Shown here: piece after piece, positions 52,229-61,602 of the stretch | How the letters are laid out: each line of letters starts with the position of its first letter | Position numbering within the stretch: the first letter of the stretch is position 1 | Source: Buttiauxella agrestis | Lineage (GTDB): Bacteria; Pseudomonadota; Gammaproteobacteria; Enterobacterales; Enterobacteriaceae | Length of the DNA stretch: 64,000 bases | NCBI RefSeq assembly: GCF_900446255.1 | Contig: NZ_UIGI01000001.1 | Coordinates: 832,763 to 896,762, forward strand | Reading direction: 5' to 3' | Notes under the pieces: generated by a model | What the model was told of the DNA's origin: nothing | Seen by the model: the letters and a program-made list of their open reading frames with translations, nothing else | Databases searched by the model: none | Translations under genes and position numbers: made by a program

Positions 52229-54421
52229 TTGGACTCTACAGCCAGCAACAGCACAGCGTATACCAATAAACGGTGGGTTTTCCCGCTGGTTCTCCCGTTC
52301 CTGCTTTACTCACTGGCCCAATTGCTCAGCAGCCACCTTATTGTCGATGGACGGGTGCTGGTGGTTTATGACCTGGAACTGGCGGCTATCTCTGCGGTAT
52401 TGGTGCTGTTTGGTTACAGAGCCGTACCCGGCCTGATGCTTCTCTCTGTATTTTCCCTGCTGTTCCGTACTTCAACCGAAACCTTCGAGCTGCTTGGCTA
52501 CCTGATTGCCGCATTCATCAGTTACTTCTTCTACGCCCGGTATACAGGCTGGCGCAGTGCATCAAGTTTTGGGCGCATCACGCTCACGACCCAGCGAATT
52601 ATCTGGCTCTGTCTGTGCAATGCGGTGATCAATACGCTTTCAAGTGAAGTGATTTGCCTGCTGACTACGCCGCATACGGGTTCAGGAATGGTTTGCGATC
52701 ACATTTTTAACGCGGAAACCCTGGTCAGAATCCAGGGGGTGATGAATGGCTGCATCACGGGCATTCCTCTGTTCTACACCGCGTTAAGGATTATCTGCCG
52801 CCCGAAATACGCCGCAGTCTGCCTGAAGTCAGTTTTGGCCCAGCTATCAGAAAACGTCGGTTACACTCGCTTTTCCGCATGGGCGATATCGCTCCTCATC
52901 CTGATGGTTTGTCTGAATATTCCCTTCAAAGACAATATCTTCTTCACGTTCTACAGCCTGGTACTGATATTCCCGCTGATGCTGTGGAGCTCGGTGCGCA
53001 TTGGTTATATTTTCACGGCTCCGGTCTGGACTGTGATGATGATTGTGCTGGCGAAGAATAATGTGAATTACATCGCAGTCAATGACGACTTTATGTTGCA
53101 TCAGGTGCTGGTCTCGACGGTTATTTTTATCTTCACGCTCACCATCGTGATCATGGGCGTGCTTGCCCGTTTCAACACCCTGCGCATTGAGCAATTGCTG
53201 AATATGGGTCTGACGGACCCGATGACCAATATGCCCAATTTGCGGGCATTGAAAGCGGATATTCAGGCTTCTCCAGACTCCACGGTGTGCCTGATTCAGG
53301 TGCCGGAAATGGAGCTTTTTTCGCGTCGCTATGGGCTGCACTTTCGCGCCAGATACCAGAAAAAACTGGCCGAGCATCTGCGCCTTAAGCTCAATGTTGA
53401 TGAGAAAGTCTATTACCACGCGGGCTATGGGCTGCTGCTCAAGCTGGAGCAACCTAGCTGGGGAAGACTGAGCATTCTGTACAAATCGGCGAATACCTTT
53501 CGCTATTCTCATAACAATCAGCAGCTCGGGTTTCGCAGTGGTCTGGGATATTGCCGGGCCACGCAGTTCTGTAACGATGTCTACAGCCTGACCGGGAAAC
53601 TGGGCATTGTTTCCGGGCTTTCGCTGGTCAACGGCAAACCGGAAAACCTAGAGGCGCAGTCCAGCCGTATTCATGAAAACTATATCGTTGGGCGCACTGA
53701 TATTCGTACCGTATTGCAGAAAACGCTGGATAACGACGCGTTTGTATTAATGGCGCAGCCGATCGTCAGCACCTGTGGCGAGCCGCGCTACCACGAAATT
53801 CTGCTGCGTATGTTAGATGAAGAAGGTCGGTTTATTCCGCCGGATCGTTTCTTACCGGTGGCAACCGAAGCGGGGCTTGCGCCTGATATCGACTTATGGG
53901 TGATCAGAAATACGCTGAAAACCATGCAGTTGCATCCGGAACACTGTTTTTCTATCAATCTGGCCCCGGTTACTGTGTGTCGCGCCAGTTTCGTTCATCA
54001 CGTTCAGTTACTGCTGACGGAGTTCGACGTCGATCCGCATCGCATTATCTTTGAAATCACAGAAGCGGATGCGCTGTCAGATACCGAGCAGTCACAAAAT
54101 ACGGTGCGCTCGCTCAAAAGCCTGGGTTGCCGTGTGGCGATTGATGACTTCGGCACAGGCTTTTCGAGCCATGCTCGCCTGATGGATGTCAGCGCCGATA
54201 TTCTGAAAATAGACGGCTCGTTTATTCGTGAAATTACCGATAACGAAGTCAGTCATTACATTGTTGAGTCATTTTGCCATGTTGCAAAAATGAAAAATAT
54301 GCAGGTTGTCGCTGAATATGTTGAGAATGAAAAAATTCAACGCTGCCTGGAAAATATGAATGTTGACTGGCTTCAGGGATATCACATTGGTAAGCCAGTG
54401 CCGTTGCTGACGTTGATATAA
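52229..54421 (+). CDS. Second PdeF/YfgF-like membrane phosphodiesterase
   Basis: The 730-residue protein shares the layout of the protein at 16694-18919. It has an N-terminal multi-span membrane domain (WVFPLVLPFLLYSLAQLL), a degenerate GGDEF-like domain (DPMTNMPNLRALKAD, no GGDEF) and an intact-looking EAL domain with EILLR (about 522), NLAPV, EITEAD, DDFGTG (about 638), LKIDGSF, VENE and QGYHIG. It should degrade c-di-GMP. The start is TTG 52229, with an ACGGG stretch upstream. It lies 66 bases before the chemoreceptor gene, which makes it a likely member of the Wsp-like operon opposing the diguanylate cyclase at its end. Confidence 0.87.
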   Translation: MDSTASNSTAYTNKRWVFPLVLPFLLYSLAQLLSSHLIVDGRVLVVYDLELAAISAVLVLFGYRAVPGLMLLSVFSLLFRTSTETFELLGYLIAAFISYFFYARYTGWRSASSFGRITLTTQRIIWLCLCNAVINTLSSEVICLLTTPHTGSGMVCDHIFNAETLVRIQGVMNGCITGIPLFYTALRIICRPKYAAVCLKSVLAQLSENVGYTRFSAWAISLLILMVCLNIPFKDNIFFTFYSLVLIFPLMLWSSVRIGYIFTAPVWTVMMIVLAKNNVNYIAVNDDFMLHQVLVSTVIFIFTLTIVIMGVLARFNTLRIEQLLNMGLTDPMTNMPNLRALKADIQASPDSTVCLIQVPEMELFSRRYGLHFRARYQKKLAEHLRLKLNVDEKVYYHAGYGLLLKLEQPSWGRLSILYKSANTFRYSHNNQQLGFRSGLGYCRATQFCNDVYSLTGKLGIVSGLSLVNGKPENLEAQSSRIHENYIVGRTDIRTVLQKTLDNDAFVLMAQPIVSTCGEPRYHEILLRMLDEEGRFIPPDRFLPVATEAGLAPDIDLWVIRNTLKTMQLHPEHCFSINLAPVTVCRASFVHHVQLLLTEFDVDPHRIIFEITEADALSDTEQSQNTVRSLKSLGCRVAIDDFGTGFSSHARLMDVSADILKIDGSFIREITDNEVSHYIVESFCHVAKMKNMQVVAEYVENEKIQRCLENMNVDWLQGYHIGKPVPLLTLI

Positions 54422-54486
54422 CGACACGCATAAATAAATTCATTAATTAAGCATTCATTTCACATTATTTAGATAACTGGATACCC

Positions 54487-56586
54487 ATGCGTAAATTTTT
54501 AACAATACAGCGCCCCTCAGATGTGGAAGAAACCAAGGGCAGCGAAAATTTTCTGACATCCTGGCTGCATAAATTACATGTGGGGGTGGCGATGAAGCTA
54601 GGGCTGATGCTGGTTGCCTGCATCGCCGTGCTGCTGATTGGCGCATCTTTCCTGTTGTCATCTTATTTAGCTAAACAGCTACAGGATAACGCCCTGGAAG
54701 TTTTGCGTTCAAATACGCGTATCTTCCATAACAATATCATTACTGAATATAAACGAGTTACCCGAGACGCTGAACGTTACAGCAACGTTTATATTAATAA
54801 CTACCAGAATATGTCTCCGGTGCCGCTGCGTTCATTAGGGACTGAAGAGCTAAAAGCCTTATTAAGCGATACACGTATTAATGCGCATTTCACCGAATTA
54901 ACCAGCGTATTTGCCTCGACCTTTATTCGTGAAGGCGAGCAATTTGTTCGTGTCTCCACCACTCTCCAGGGCAAAGAAGGCAAAATAGCGACATCCACCG
55001 TTCTGAGCCATGACAACCCGGCGTTAGCGGGGCTGATTAAAAATAAACCTTATTCAGGTGTGGTGACGATATATGGCAAACAATTCATCAGCCACTACGA
55101 ACCTATTACCGATAAATTCGGCCAGGTGGTGGGTGCCGTCGCGATTGGATTTGACGTTAAACTGGCGCTGCAGCCGGTGATTAAAGAGCTGTTAGCGGTT
55201 CATATTGGCGAAGGCGGCTACGCATACGTGCTGGATGCGGGGTTCAGCCCCGGCATGATGGTGGCGCACCCAACCCTGGCTAACCAGCATGTAGAAAACA
55301 TTACCGACGCCCATGGCTACAAGCGTTATGCCGATATTATGGCGCTTAAAAATGGCACGGTTTATTACGAAACCGTGAGCGGTTACGGCGCGGCGCCGCG
55401 CAAACGTGTTGCGGTATTTGAATATATCGATGGCATTAACTGGATTATTTCCACCACCAGTTATGTCGATGATGTTGCCCGCAGCAGCAATCTGGTGCGT
55501 AACAGTCTGCTGATGTTCAGCGTGCTGTTAATGCCGGTGATTTTGATTTTGATTGCCGCCACCAGCCGTATTCTGATTTCACGCCGTTTAAATAAAGTGC
55601 TGCGAATTTCGCAATCTATTGCCCAGGGCGACCTGACGGTGAATGTGCAGGTTGATCACAACGATGAGATCGGTGATTTGCTCAGTGCGAACGAAAAGAT
55701 GCGTCAGTCGTTGCACGCGTTAGTGGGGGGAGTGGTTTCACATGCCCGCCGCGTTCATGAAGCGGCTTTAAATATCACCGAAGCGGTAGATGGCCAGGCC
55801 TCGACCAGCGTGGAAACTTCATCTTCAGTGGCAGAAATCACCTCGACGATGGAAGAACTTTCGGCCTCCTCAACGCAAATTGCCGAGCATTCTCGTGCGG
55901 TGGTGGATATCGCCAATGTCACGCTTGATGACTGCAACAAAGGCTCTGATTCGATGGGCGAACTGCTCACTCGTATGGCCGACATCGACAGTGACAACCA
56001 GCAAAGCATGCGTGAAATCATGATGTTGGGTAACAAGTCCAAAGAGATCAGCCGCGTGATGATTATCATCAATAACGTTGCGGACCAAACCAAACTCATC
56101 GCGTTTAACGCAGCCCTTGAAGCGGCAAGTGCGGGTGAATCGGGTAAACGTTTCTCTGTGGTCGCCGCAGAAATCCGTCGCCTGGCGGACTCCGTAACGG
56201 AATCGACTTTCGAGATTGAGAACAAAATCAGCGAAATTCAGAACTCGATTAACCGCCTGGTGCTCAACGCCGAGAAAGGCAGTAACAGCATTAAAGCGGG
56301 TACTAAAGCCTGCAAAGTCAGCGCCGATCGTCTGCATGATATCGTTGCGACCGCCGAGCAAACTTCTACCGCCGCCATGCAGATTTCACTCTCTACGCAG
56401 CAGCAGAAAACGGCAAGCAATCAGGTGGTTATGGCGCTGCGTGAGATCGTGGTGGCCAGTAATTACACCTCGCAATCGATTAAAGACATTCTGTCTATCA
56501 GCCAGGATATGACTCAACTTTCCAATGAGCTAAATCAGGCCTCACAGTCTTTCAAACTGACGGATGGCTCTGATGTGCAGGCCTAA
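54487..56586 (+). CDS. Methyl-accepting chemotaxis protein (Wsp-like receptor)
   Basis: The 699-residue receptor has a first membrane span at about 40-61 (LGLMLVACIAVLLIGASFLLS). A large periplasmic Cache-type sensor (about 65-335) contains GGYAYVLDAGFSPGMMVAHP. The second span is at about 340-360, followed by HAMP (SIAQGDLTVNV, DEIGDLL) and a signalling hairpin with VADQTKLIAFNAALEAASAGE. The tip has K where most receptors have N after QT. No CheR-binding pentapeptide ends the protein (it ends DGSDVQA). It is the sensory input of the cluster; ligand unknown. The next gene overlaps its end. Confidence 0.9.
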   Translation: MRKFLTIQRPSDVEETKGSENFLTSWLHKLHVGVAMKLGLMLVACIAVLLIGASFLLSSYLAKQLQDNALEVLRSNTRIFHNNIITEYKRVTRDAERYSNVYINNYQNMSPVPLRSLGTEELKALLSDTRINAHFTELTSVFASTFIREGEQFVRVSTTLQGKEGKIATSTVLSHDNPALAGLIKNKPYSGVVTIYGKQFISHYEPITDKFGQVVGAVAIGFDVKLALQPVIKELLAVHIGEGGYAYVLDAGFSPGMMVAHPTLANQHVENITDAHGYKRYADIMALKNGTVYYETVSGYGAAPRKRVAVFEYIDGINWIISTTSYVDDVARSSNLVRNSLLMFSVLLMPVILILIAATSRILISRRLNKVLRISQSIAQGDLTVNVQVDHNDEIGDLLSANEKMRQSLHALVGGVVSHARRVHEAALNITEAVDGQASTSVETSSSVAEITSTMEELSASSTQIAEHSRAVVDIANVTLDDCNKGSDSMGELLTRMADIDSDNQQSMREIMMLGNKSKEISRVMIIINNVADQTKLIAFNAALEAASAGESGKRFSVVAAEIRRLADSVTESTFEIENKISEIQNSINRLVLNAEKGSNSIKAGTKACKVSADRLHDIVATAEQTSTAAMQISLSTQQQKTASNQVVMALREIVVASNYTSQSIKDILSISQDMTQLSNELNQASQSFKLTDGSDVQA

Positions 56587-57640
56587 AATCCGCGTGCTGA
56601 TCGTCGATCATGGCGGCTCGTCGCGCAATGATTTGATTCGACAGCTTGAGATTAATAAAAGCATCGAAGTGGTGGGGCAATCCGTTCATCGCGAACAAGC
56701 GGCGAGCCTGGTGCAAAAGATGGCTCCGCAGCTTCTGGTGCTGACATTAGGCGCGCCGGGTCGTGAAAACGTCGAAACAGTGGAAACGATTATGGCGACC
56801 TGCGCCATTCCGATCATGGTGATGCGTTACTACGCCGATGCGCAGTGGGATGCGGAATTTATCACCCGCGGCGCGTTGGCGGTGGTCTGCAACCCTGGCG
56901 AGTCGGTGCAGGCGACGAAAGCGTTACATCGTCAGGTGGAAATGCTGGTGGGAGTGAAGGTGATTCGCCACATTCAGGGGCTACGGCATCATGCAGACGG
57001 GGCGGCGAAAACCGCGCCGATCCCTGAAATCGCTCAACCCGAGCACCACGAATGGCCGTTTGTGCTGGCGATTGCCTGTTCCACGGGCGGCCCGCAGGCA
57101 CTGAGCAAATTGTTACAGGCGCTACCGGGCATTTTCCCATGCCCGATAATTATCGCGCAGCATATTGCCGACGGTTTCGCGACCAGCATGGTGCAATGGC
57201 TGGATGGCATCACCGAGCTGCAGGTGCAACTGGCGCAAGTGAATGACGTTTTAACCGCAGGGCGGGTCTACATTCTGCCGCCTGAACAGCATCTGGTGGT
57301 GAAAAAAAACCATCGTTTAGCGGCTGTCGCACGCCAGGCCAGCGATGTGTATCACCCAAGCTGCAACCTGCTGCTGGAGTCCGTGGCTGAGGTTTATCGT
57401 GAAAAAGCGGTCGGTCTCATTATGACGGGCATGGGCAGTGATGGTTGCCGGGGAATCGAAGCGATTTTCCAGAAGGGCGGTAAAACGCTGGCTCAGGATG
57501 AGGTGACGTCGGTGGTGTTTGGTATGAATAAATTCGCCATTGATAAGAACGTGATCCACAAAATTTTACCGCTGGAGCAGCTCGCCGCGACGTTACTGGC
57601 GATGGCCCATCCCCGGCATTTTGAAGGGAAACGCTTATGA
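56564..57640 (+). CDS. CheB-type methylesterase with a degenerate receiver domain
   Basis: The 358-residue protein has an N-terminal receiver-like domain and a C-terminal CheB methylesterase domain. The catalytic serine is in ACSTGGPQALSKLL (about 173), the histidine in IIAQHIADGFATSM (about 199) and the aspartate in MTGMGSDGCRG (about 292). The receiver lacks the phospho-acceptor: where CheB proteins read TLDVEMP this one reads VLTLGAPG. The conserved lysine is replaced (VVCNPGE), and only one residue of the acidic pair remains (IVDHGG). It probably demethylates the receptor without phosphorylation control. ATG 56564 or 56573 may start it; both overlap the receptor gene. Confidence 0.9.
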   Translation: MALMCRPKIRVLIVDHGGSSRNDLIRQLEINKSIEVVGQSVHREQAASLVQKMAPQLLVLTLGAPGRENVETVETIMATCAIPIMVMRYYADAQWDAEFITRGALAVVCNPGESVQATKALHRQVEMLVGVKVIRHIQGLRHHADGAAKTAPIPEIAQPEHHEWPFVLAIACSTGGPQALSKLLQALPGIFPCPIIIAQHIADGFATSMVQWLDGITELQVQLAQVNDVLTAGRVYILPPEQHLVVKKNHRLAAVARQASDVYHPSCNLLLESVAEVYREKAVGLIMTGMGSDGCRGIEAIFQKGGKTLAQDEVTSVVFGMNKFAIDKNVIHKILPLEQLAATLLAMAHPRHFEGKRL

Positions 57641-59064
57641 TCCCCAATATTGCAGCCTTTAAAGATCTTATTAAAGACCGTGTCGGCCTGCATTTTTACA
57701 ACGGCATGGAAGGGTTGCTGAATGCCGCTTTGCATCAGCGTATCTCCGAGCGGGGAAAAGAAAGTAGCGCTGAATATTACGAGAAACTTTGCGTCTCGAG
57801 CGTCGAATTCGACAAGCTGTTAAGCCTGCTCACTATCAATGAAACTTACTTTTTCCGCGAGCCGGAAGTGTTGGATATCGTCTGTGAAAAGCTGGTGCCG
57901 CGCATGCTTGAGCAGAAGGGCGGCCCGATACGCATTCTGAGTGCAGGCTGTTCATCTGGCGAAGAAGCCTACTCGTTGGCAATAAAGCTCCACCAGAAAT
58001 ATCACGATAAATTTGCCCGAAGCGTGGAAATTCACGGCTGCGATATCGACGTTAAAATTCTGGAGAAAGCCCGCGCGGCGAGTTATTCCAGCTACTCGTT
58101 TCGCGGCGTTGACCCGCTATTGCAGCAAACGTATTTCACGCGCCACGGGAATCAATTTCAGTTACACGATGTGATCCGCGAAAAAGTGACGTTCCATCGC
58201 TCGAATATTGTCAAAGAACAACTCCAACCCCAATTCGACATTATTTTGCTGCGCAACGTCTCCATTTACTTTGATGTCGAAACGCGGCGACTGCTGCATT
58301 TTAATTTGCTGAACATTCTGCAACCCGATGGCGCGCTGTTCTTTGGGAATGCGGAAACGCTCGCCAATAATTTTGGCATCTTAAAACTCAAACAAGAGAG
58401 CGGGCATTTCTATTTCTGCCAGCCGAAAACATCGCGCCTCCAGCCTCCGGCGGCAAGCGTTGCACCCAGGATTATCACGCCGGTGATTCCGGCCCAGGCC
58501 CCTTTTGTGGCCGCATCGGTTCCCTCTGTGCAGCAGTGCGATAGCTGGATTAAAAAGGCGCTTGCGTGTGTGGCTGACAAACGTTTTATCGAAGCCGAAG
58601 AGTGGATTAGCCAGGTGCTCGATAGCGATATTGATAACCAGGAAGCGTTGGTGATTAAAGGCGCGATTGCGCTGGAAAAATGCGAGTTCGAACAAACCGC
58701 GCTCAGTGCGCAGCATGTCCTCGAACTTGATGAGTGGTCAGCGGAAGCGAAAATGCTGCTGGGGTTGGCCATGATGTGGCAGCACCACACACAACAGGCG
58801 ATTGCCTGGTTTAAACAGGTGGTTTATCAACAGCCTGGGTATTGGCCCGCGCATTACTACCTGGCGGAAATGTATCGGCAAAGTGAATTGCATCGCCCGG
58901 CGCAGCGAACCTACCGCATCACTCTGCAATTACTCAACGCGGAAATGAACAATACGACGGCCAACGCCAGTTCGTTGCGGCTGCCCTTGTCGTTCCCGAG
59001 TAATTCGTTTCGTTTTCTTTGTGAACATCAGTTGGCGCAGTTCACCAGTCAGGATGGGATTTAG
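57637..59064 (+). CDS. CheR-type methyltransferase with C-terminal TPR region (WspC-like)
   Basis: The 475-residue protein methylates receptor glutamates using S-adenosylmethionine. The N-terminal CheR domain has INETYFFREPEVLD, the SAM-binding motif LSAGCSSGEEAYSLA (about 101-115), HGCDIDVKILEKAR, and ILLRNVSIYFDVETR in place of the common RNVLIYF. After a proline/alanine linker (about 270-295), residues 300-430 form TPR-like helices (ALVIKGAIALEKCEFEQTALSA, MLLGLAMMWQHHTQQAIAWF). A CheR-TPR fusion is characteristic of WspC. The start overlaps the cheB stop (ATGA). Confidence 0.9.
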   Translation: MIPNIAAFKDLIKDRVGLHFYNGMEGLLNAALHQRISERGKESSAEYYEKLCVSSVEFDKLLSLLTINETYFFREPEVLDIVCEKLVPRMLEQKGGPIRILSAGCSSGEEAYSLAIKLHQKYHDKFARSVEIHGCDIDVKILEKARAASYSSYSFRGVDPLLQQTYFTRHGNQFQLHDVIREKVTFHRSNIVKEQLQPQFDIILLRNVSIYFDVETRRLLHFNLLNILQPDGALFFGNAETLANNFGILKLKQESGHFYFCQPKTSRLQPPAASVAPRIITPVIPAQAPFVAASVPSVQQCDSWIKKALACVADKRFIEAEEWISQVLDSDIDNQEALVIKGAIALEKCEFEQTALSAQHVLELDEWSAEAKMLLGLAMMWQHHTQQAIAWFKQVVYQQPGYWPAHYYLAEMYRQSELHRPAQRTYRITLQLLNAEMNNTTANASSLRLPLSFPSNSFRFLCEHQLAQFTSQDGI

Positions 59065-59072
59065 AGAACCGT

Positions 59073-61208
59073 ATGGCAATCGATCTTAAAAAATTTGTGC
59101 TGCGCTTTATCGATGAAGCAAACGGCCATTTGCAGACCGTGAAAGAAGGGGCGTTTTCGCTCTCATCGGGTGAAAACGTTGATGCACAAATCGGTGAGAT
59201 GTTCCGTGCAGCCCATACCCTGAAAGGGGGCGCGCGTATGCTGAAACTGCAAAGCATCGCCGATGTTACCCATCAGCTTGAAGAGATCTTAAGCGAGCTG
59301 CGCGATAAGAAACTCGAACCCGACCAAAACCTCGGCACGCTGATTTTGCAGGCTACGGATGACATCTCCAGGCAACTCGACCAGTTGACCGCCAGCGAAG
59401 GCACTAACAACTTGCCCCCGGCAGACGCACAATTATGCGAGCGTCTGGCGCGTGCCAGCCGTGGCGAAATGGGCGACGAACCGGTGCAGGTAAAAGTCGT
59501 ACCGGCGGAAAAACCCATTGTGGCGCTCGATATCGCAGAAAGCGGACTCAAACAAGCCGGTTCGGTGCGCGTCAAACTCGAAAAGCTCGATGACCTGATT
59601 AATATTCTCGGCGAAGTGGTTGCCAGCCATGACCGCCTGGAGCAGCAGGTTCAAAGCCTGTCGAACATTGGGCCGCGCCTGGCCCATATGGATGCTGACC
59701 AACTCCGCCAGGAAATCCTGCAATTTAGCCGCCAGCTAAAAGAAGATTTCCAGGTTCAGCATCTCCAGATGTACGAACTGTATGACGTCGCCACCACGAT
59801 TCGCATGCTTCCGGTTTCCATGCTGTTCGAGCCTGTTTCACAGCAGGTGCGTGAACTTGCGGCTTCGCTCAATAAGCAGGTGGACTGCCGGATTCTGGGC
59901 GGCGAAGTGGAAATTGACCGGCAGTTAATCGACCGACTTTCTGAGCCGTTAACGCATCTGCTGCGCAACGCAGTCGATCACGGGCTTTGCGAAGCGCCAG
60001 AGCGACTGGCTGCCGGGAAATCGGCGCGCGGCACTATCACATTGACCACACAGCAAGACGGACGCGGCATTTTGTTGCGCGTCGAAGATGACGGTCGCGG
60101 CCTGGATTACCCGGCGATTCGTGCCAAGGCGGTTGCTCGCGGCCTGGTGAGCGCCGATGTGGTTGACCAGCTTTCAGAGCTGGAATGTAACGAGCTGATT
60201 TTCCACCCCGGTTTTTCGACCAGCAAAATTGTCACGGAGCTTTCGGGACGCGGCGTAGGGCTGGATATCGTTCGCAAAACTATTGTCACCGATTTGCAAG
60301 GCACGCTTCAGGTTCACAGCCGCCCAGGCCAGGGCACCACCTTTGTTATCAGGCTGCCGATTTCACTGGCGATGATGCGTATTTTGCAGTTTGAGCAGCA
60401 AAACCACCTGTTTGGTCTTGCGGCGCAATATGTGGTCGAAGTGGTGAAATGTTCTCGCGAAGAGATTCGCGATATTGCTGACCGTCCGGCCATCATTCTG
60501 CATAACGAGTTTATTCCGGTGATTTCCGCCGCCGAGATACTGCGTATTAATGACCGACACGGCAGCCAGACCCCTACGCCCGTGGCGACCAGTTTGCTGC
60601 TGATCATTATTCAGAATCAGTTCGGCAAGATGGCGATGCTGGTGGATAACCTGCTCGACGAACGCAACATGATGATAAAACCCCTGCCGAAACATATGCA
60701 GCACCAGGCTCTGGTCTCCGGCATGGTGCTCACCGCGGATAACCAACTGGTGAGCGTTTTGCAGGTACCGGTGCTGATGGAAATGGCGCAAAAGCAGGGG
60801 CAGCCACGAACGGCCGCGCATAAGCCGGAGGTTCGACAAAACTCCTGGCATGTGTTGATCGTTGATGATTCCCTGAACACCCGTGAAATTGAGAAAAACG
60901 TGCTGGAAGCGCACGGTTATCAAGTCACGCTCGCTGAAGATGGATTCTCAGGTTTACAAAAAGCGCGCTTAACGCAATTTGACGCCGTTCTGACGGATGT
61001 CGAAATGCCAGTAATGGATGGATTCTCACTGACTAAAGCACTTCGCGCTGAAGAAAATTATCAACATATTCCGATAATTATCGTCACCTCCAGGGCAAAA
61101 GAAGAAGACCGCCGCCGGGGCATTCAGGTCGGCGCGGATGCTTACATCGCCAAGGGTGATTTTGAGCAAGATAGTCTTATAGAAACATTAAAGATGCTGT
61201 TGTGCTGA
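59073..61208 (+). CDS. CheA-type hybrid histidine kinase with C-terminal receiver (WspE-like)
   Basis: The 711-residue kinase has an N-terminal Hpt domain with phospho-histidine H48 (FRAAHTLKGGARML), and a dimerisation segment near KLDDLINILGEVVASHDRLEQQV. The ATPase domain has LLRNAVDHGL, VEDDGRGLD and GRGVGLDIVRK. A CheW-like domain (about 430-580) and a C-terminal receiver follow, the receiver with IVDDSLNT, the acceptor aspartate in LTDVEMPVMDG (about 642) and VTSRAKEEDR. This order matches WspE. The receiver may act as a phosphate sink or as the relay step to the Hpt domain of the downstream output protein. It starts 8 bases after the cheR stop. Confidence 0.92.
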   Translation: MAIDLKKFVLRFIDEANGHLQTVKEGAFSLSSGENVDAQIGEMFRAAHTLKGGARMLKLQSIADVTHQLEEILSELRDKKLEPDQNLGTLILQATDDISRQLDQLTASEGTNNLPPADAQLCERLARASRGEMGDEPVQVKVVPAEKPIVALDIAESGLKQAGSVRVKLEKLDDLINILGEVVASHDRLEQQVQSLSNIGPRLAHMDADQLRQEILQFSRQLKEDFQVQHLQMYELYDVATTIRMLPVSMLFEPVSQQVRELAASLNKQVDCRILGGEVEIDRQLIDRLSEPLTHLLRNAVDHGLCEAPERLAAGKSARGTITLTTQQDGRGILLRVEDDGRGLDYPAIRAKAVARGLVSADVVDQLSELECNELIFHPGFSTSKIVTELSGRGVGLDIVRKTIVTDLQGTLQVHSRPGQGTTFVIRLPISLAMMRILQFEQQNHLFGLAAQYVVEVVKCSREEIRDIADRPAIILHNEFIPVISAAEILRINDRHGSQTPTPVATSLLLIIIQNQFGKMAMLVDNLLDERNMMIKPLPKHMQHQALVSGMVLTADNQLVSVLQVPVLMEMAQKQGQPRTAAHKPEVRQNSWHVLIVDDSLNTREIEKNVLEAHGYQVTLAEDGFSGLQKARLTQFDAVLTDVEMPVMDGFSLTKALRAEENYQHIPIIIVTSRAKEEDRRRGIQVGADAYIAKGDFEQDSLIETLKMLLC

Positions 61209-61228
61209 CGGCGCTAAGTGAGAAAAAA

Positions 61229-61591
61229 ATGCGTGTTTTATTAGTAGATGACGATTTGTTTTCGGCTGAGTTGGCTTCGGTATTTCTGGAAATGAGCGGT
61301 TATGAAGTGATTATTGCCGAAAGTGCGATGACGGCATTAGCCCATCTGGACTCAGACAGCGAAATCGGTCTGGTCATTAGCGACTTCCATATGCCGGACA
61401 TTACCGGCCTGGACTTGTTAGAGATGCTGCGTGCCAACGGCTGGAAAAAACCGTTTATTTTACTCAGCGCCAGCGAGATGACCGACATTACTATCATCCC
61501 TGATTGCTGGGTGAAGAAAGACGAGAATATGGCAGAAAGATTAGTGGCCGTAGTGAATGAAATCCTCAACCCAGACGTAGCTGCTCAATAA
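61229..61591 (+). CDS. Stand-alone response-regulator receiver domain
   Basis: The 120-residue receiver has LLVDDDLFSA, the acceptor aspartate D52 in VISDFHMPDITG, LLSASEMTD and a lysine in WVKKDEN. ATG 61229 gives the usual MRVLLVDDD start with GTGAG upstream; a GTG at 61202 would overlap the kinase gene and add nine residues. It has no output domain, so it could be a CheY-like interactor or a phosphate sink. It sits between the kinase and the Hpt-REC-REC-GGDEF protein. Confidence 0.87.
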   Translation: MRVLLVDDDLFSAELASVFLEMSGYEVIIAESAMTALAHLDSDSEIGLVISDFHMPDITGLDLLEMLRANGWKKPFILLSASEMTDITIIPDCWVKKDENMAERLVAVVNEILNPDVAAQ

Positions 61592-61602
61592 ATTAAAAAA
61601 TC

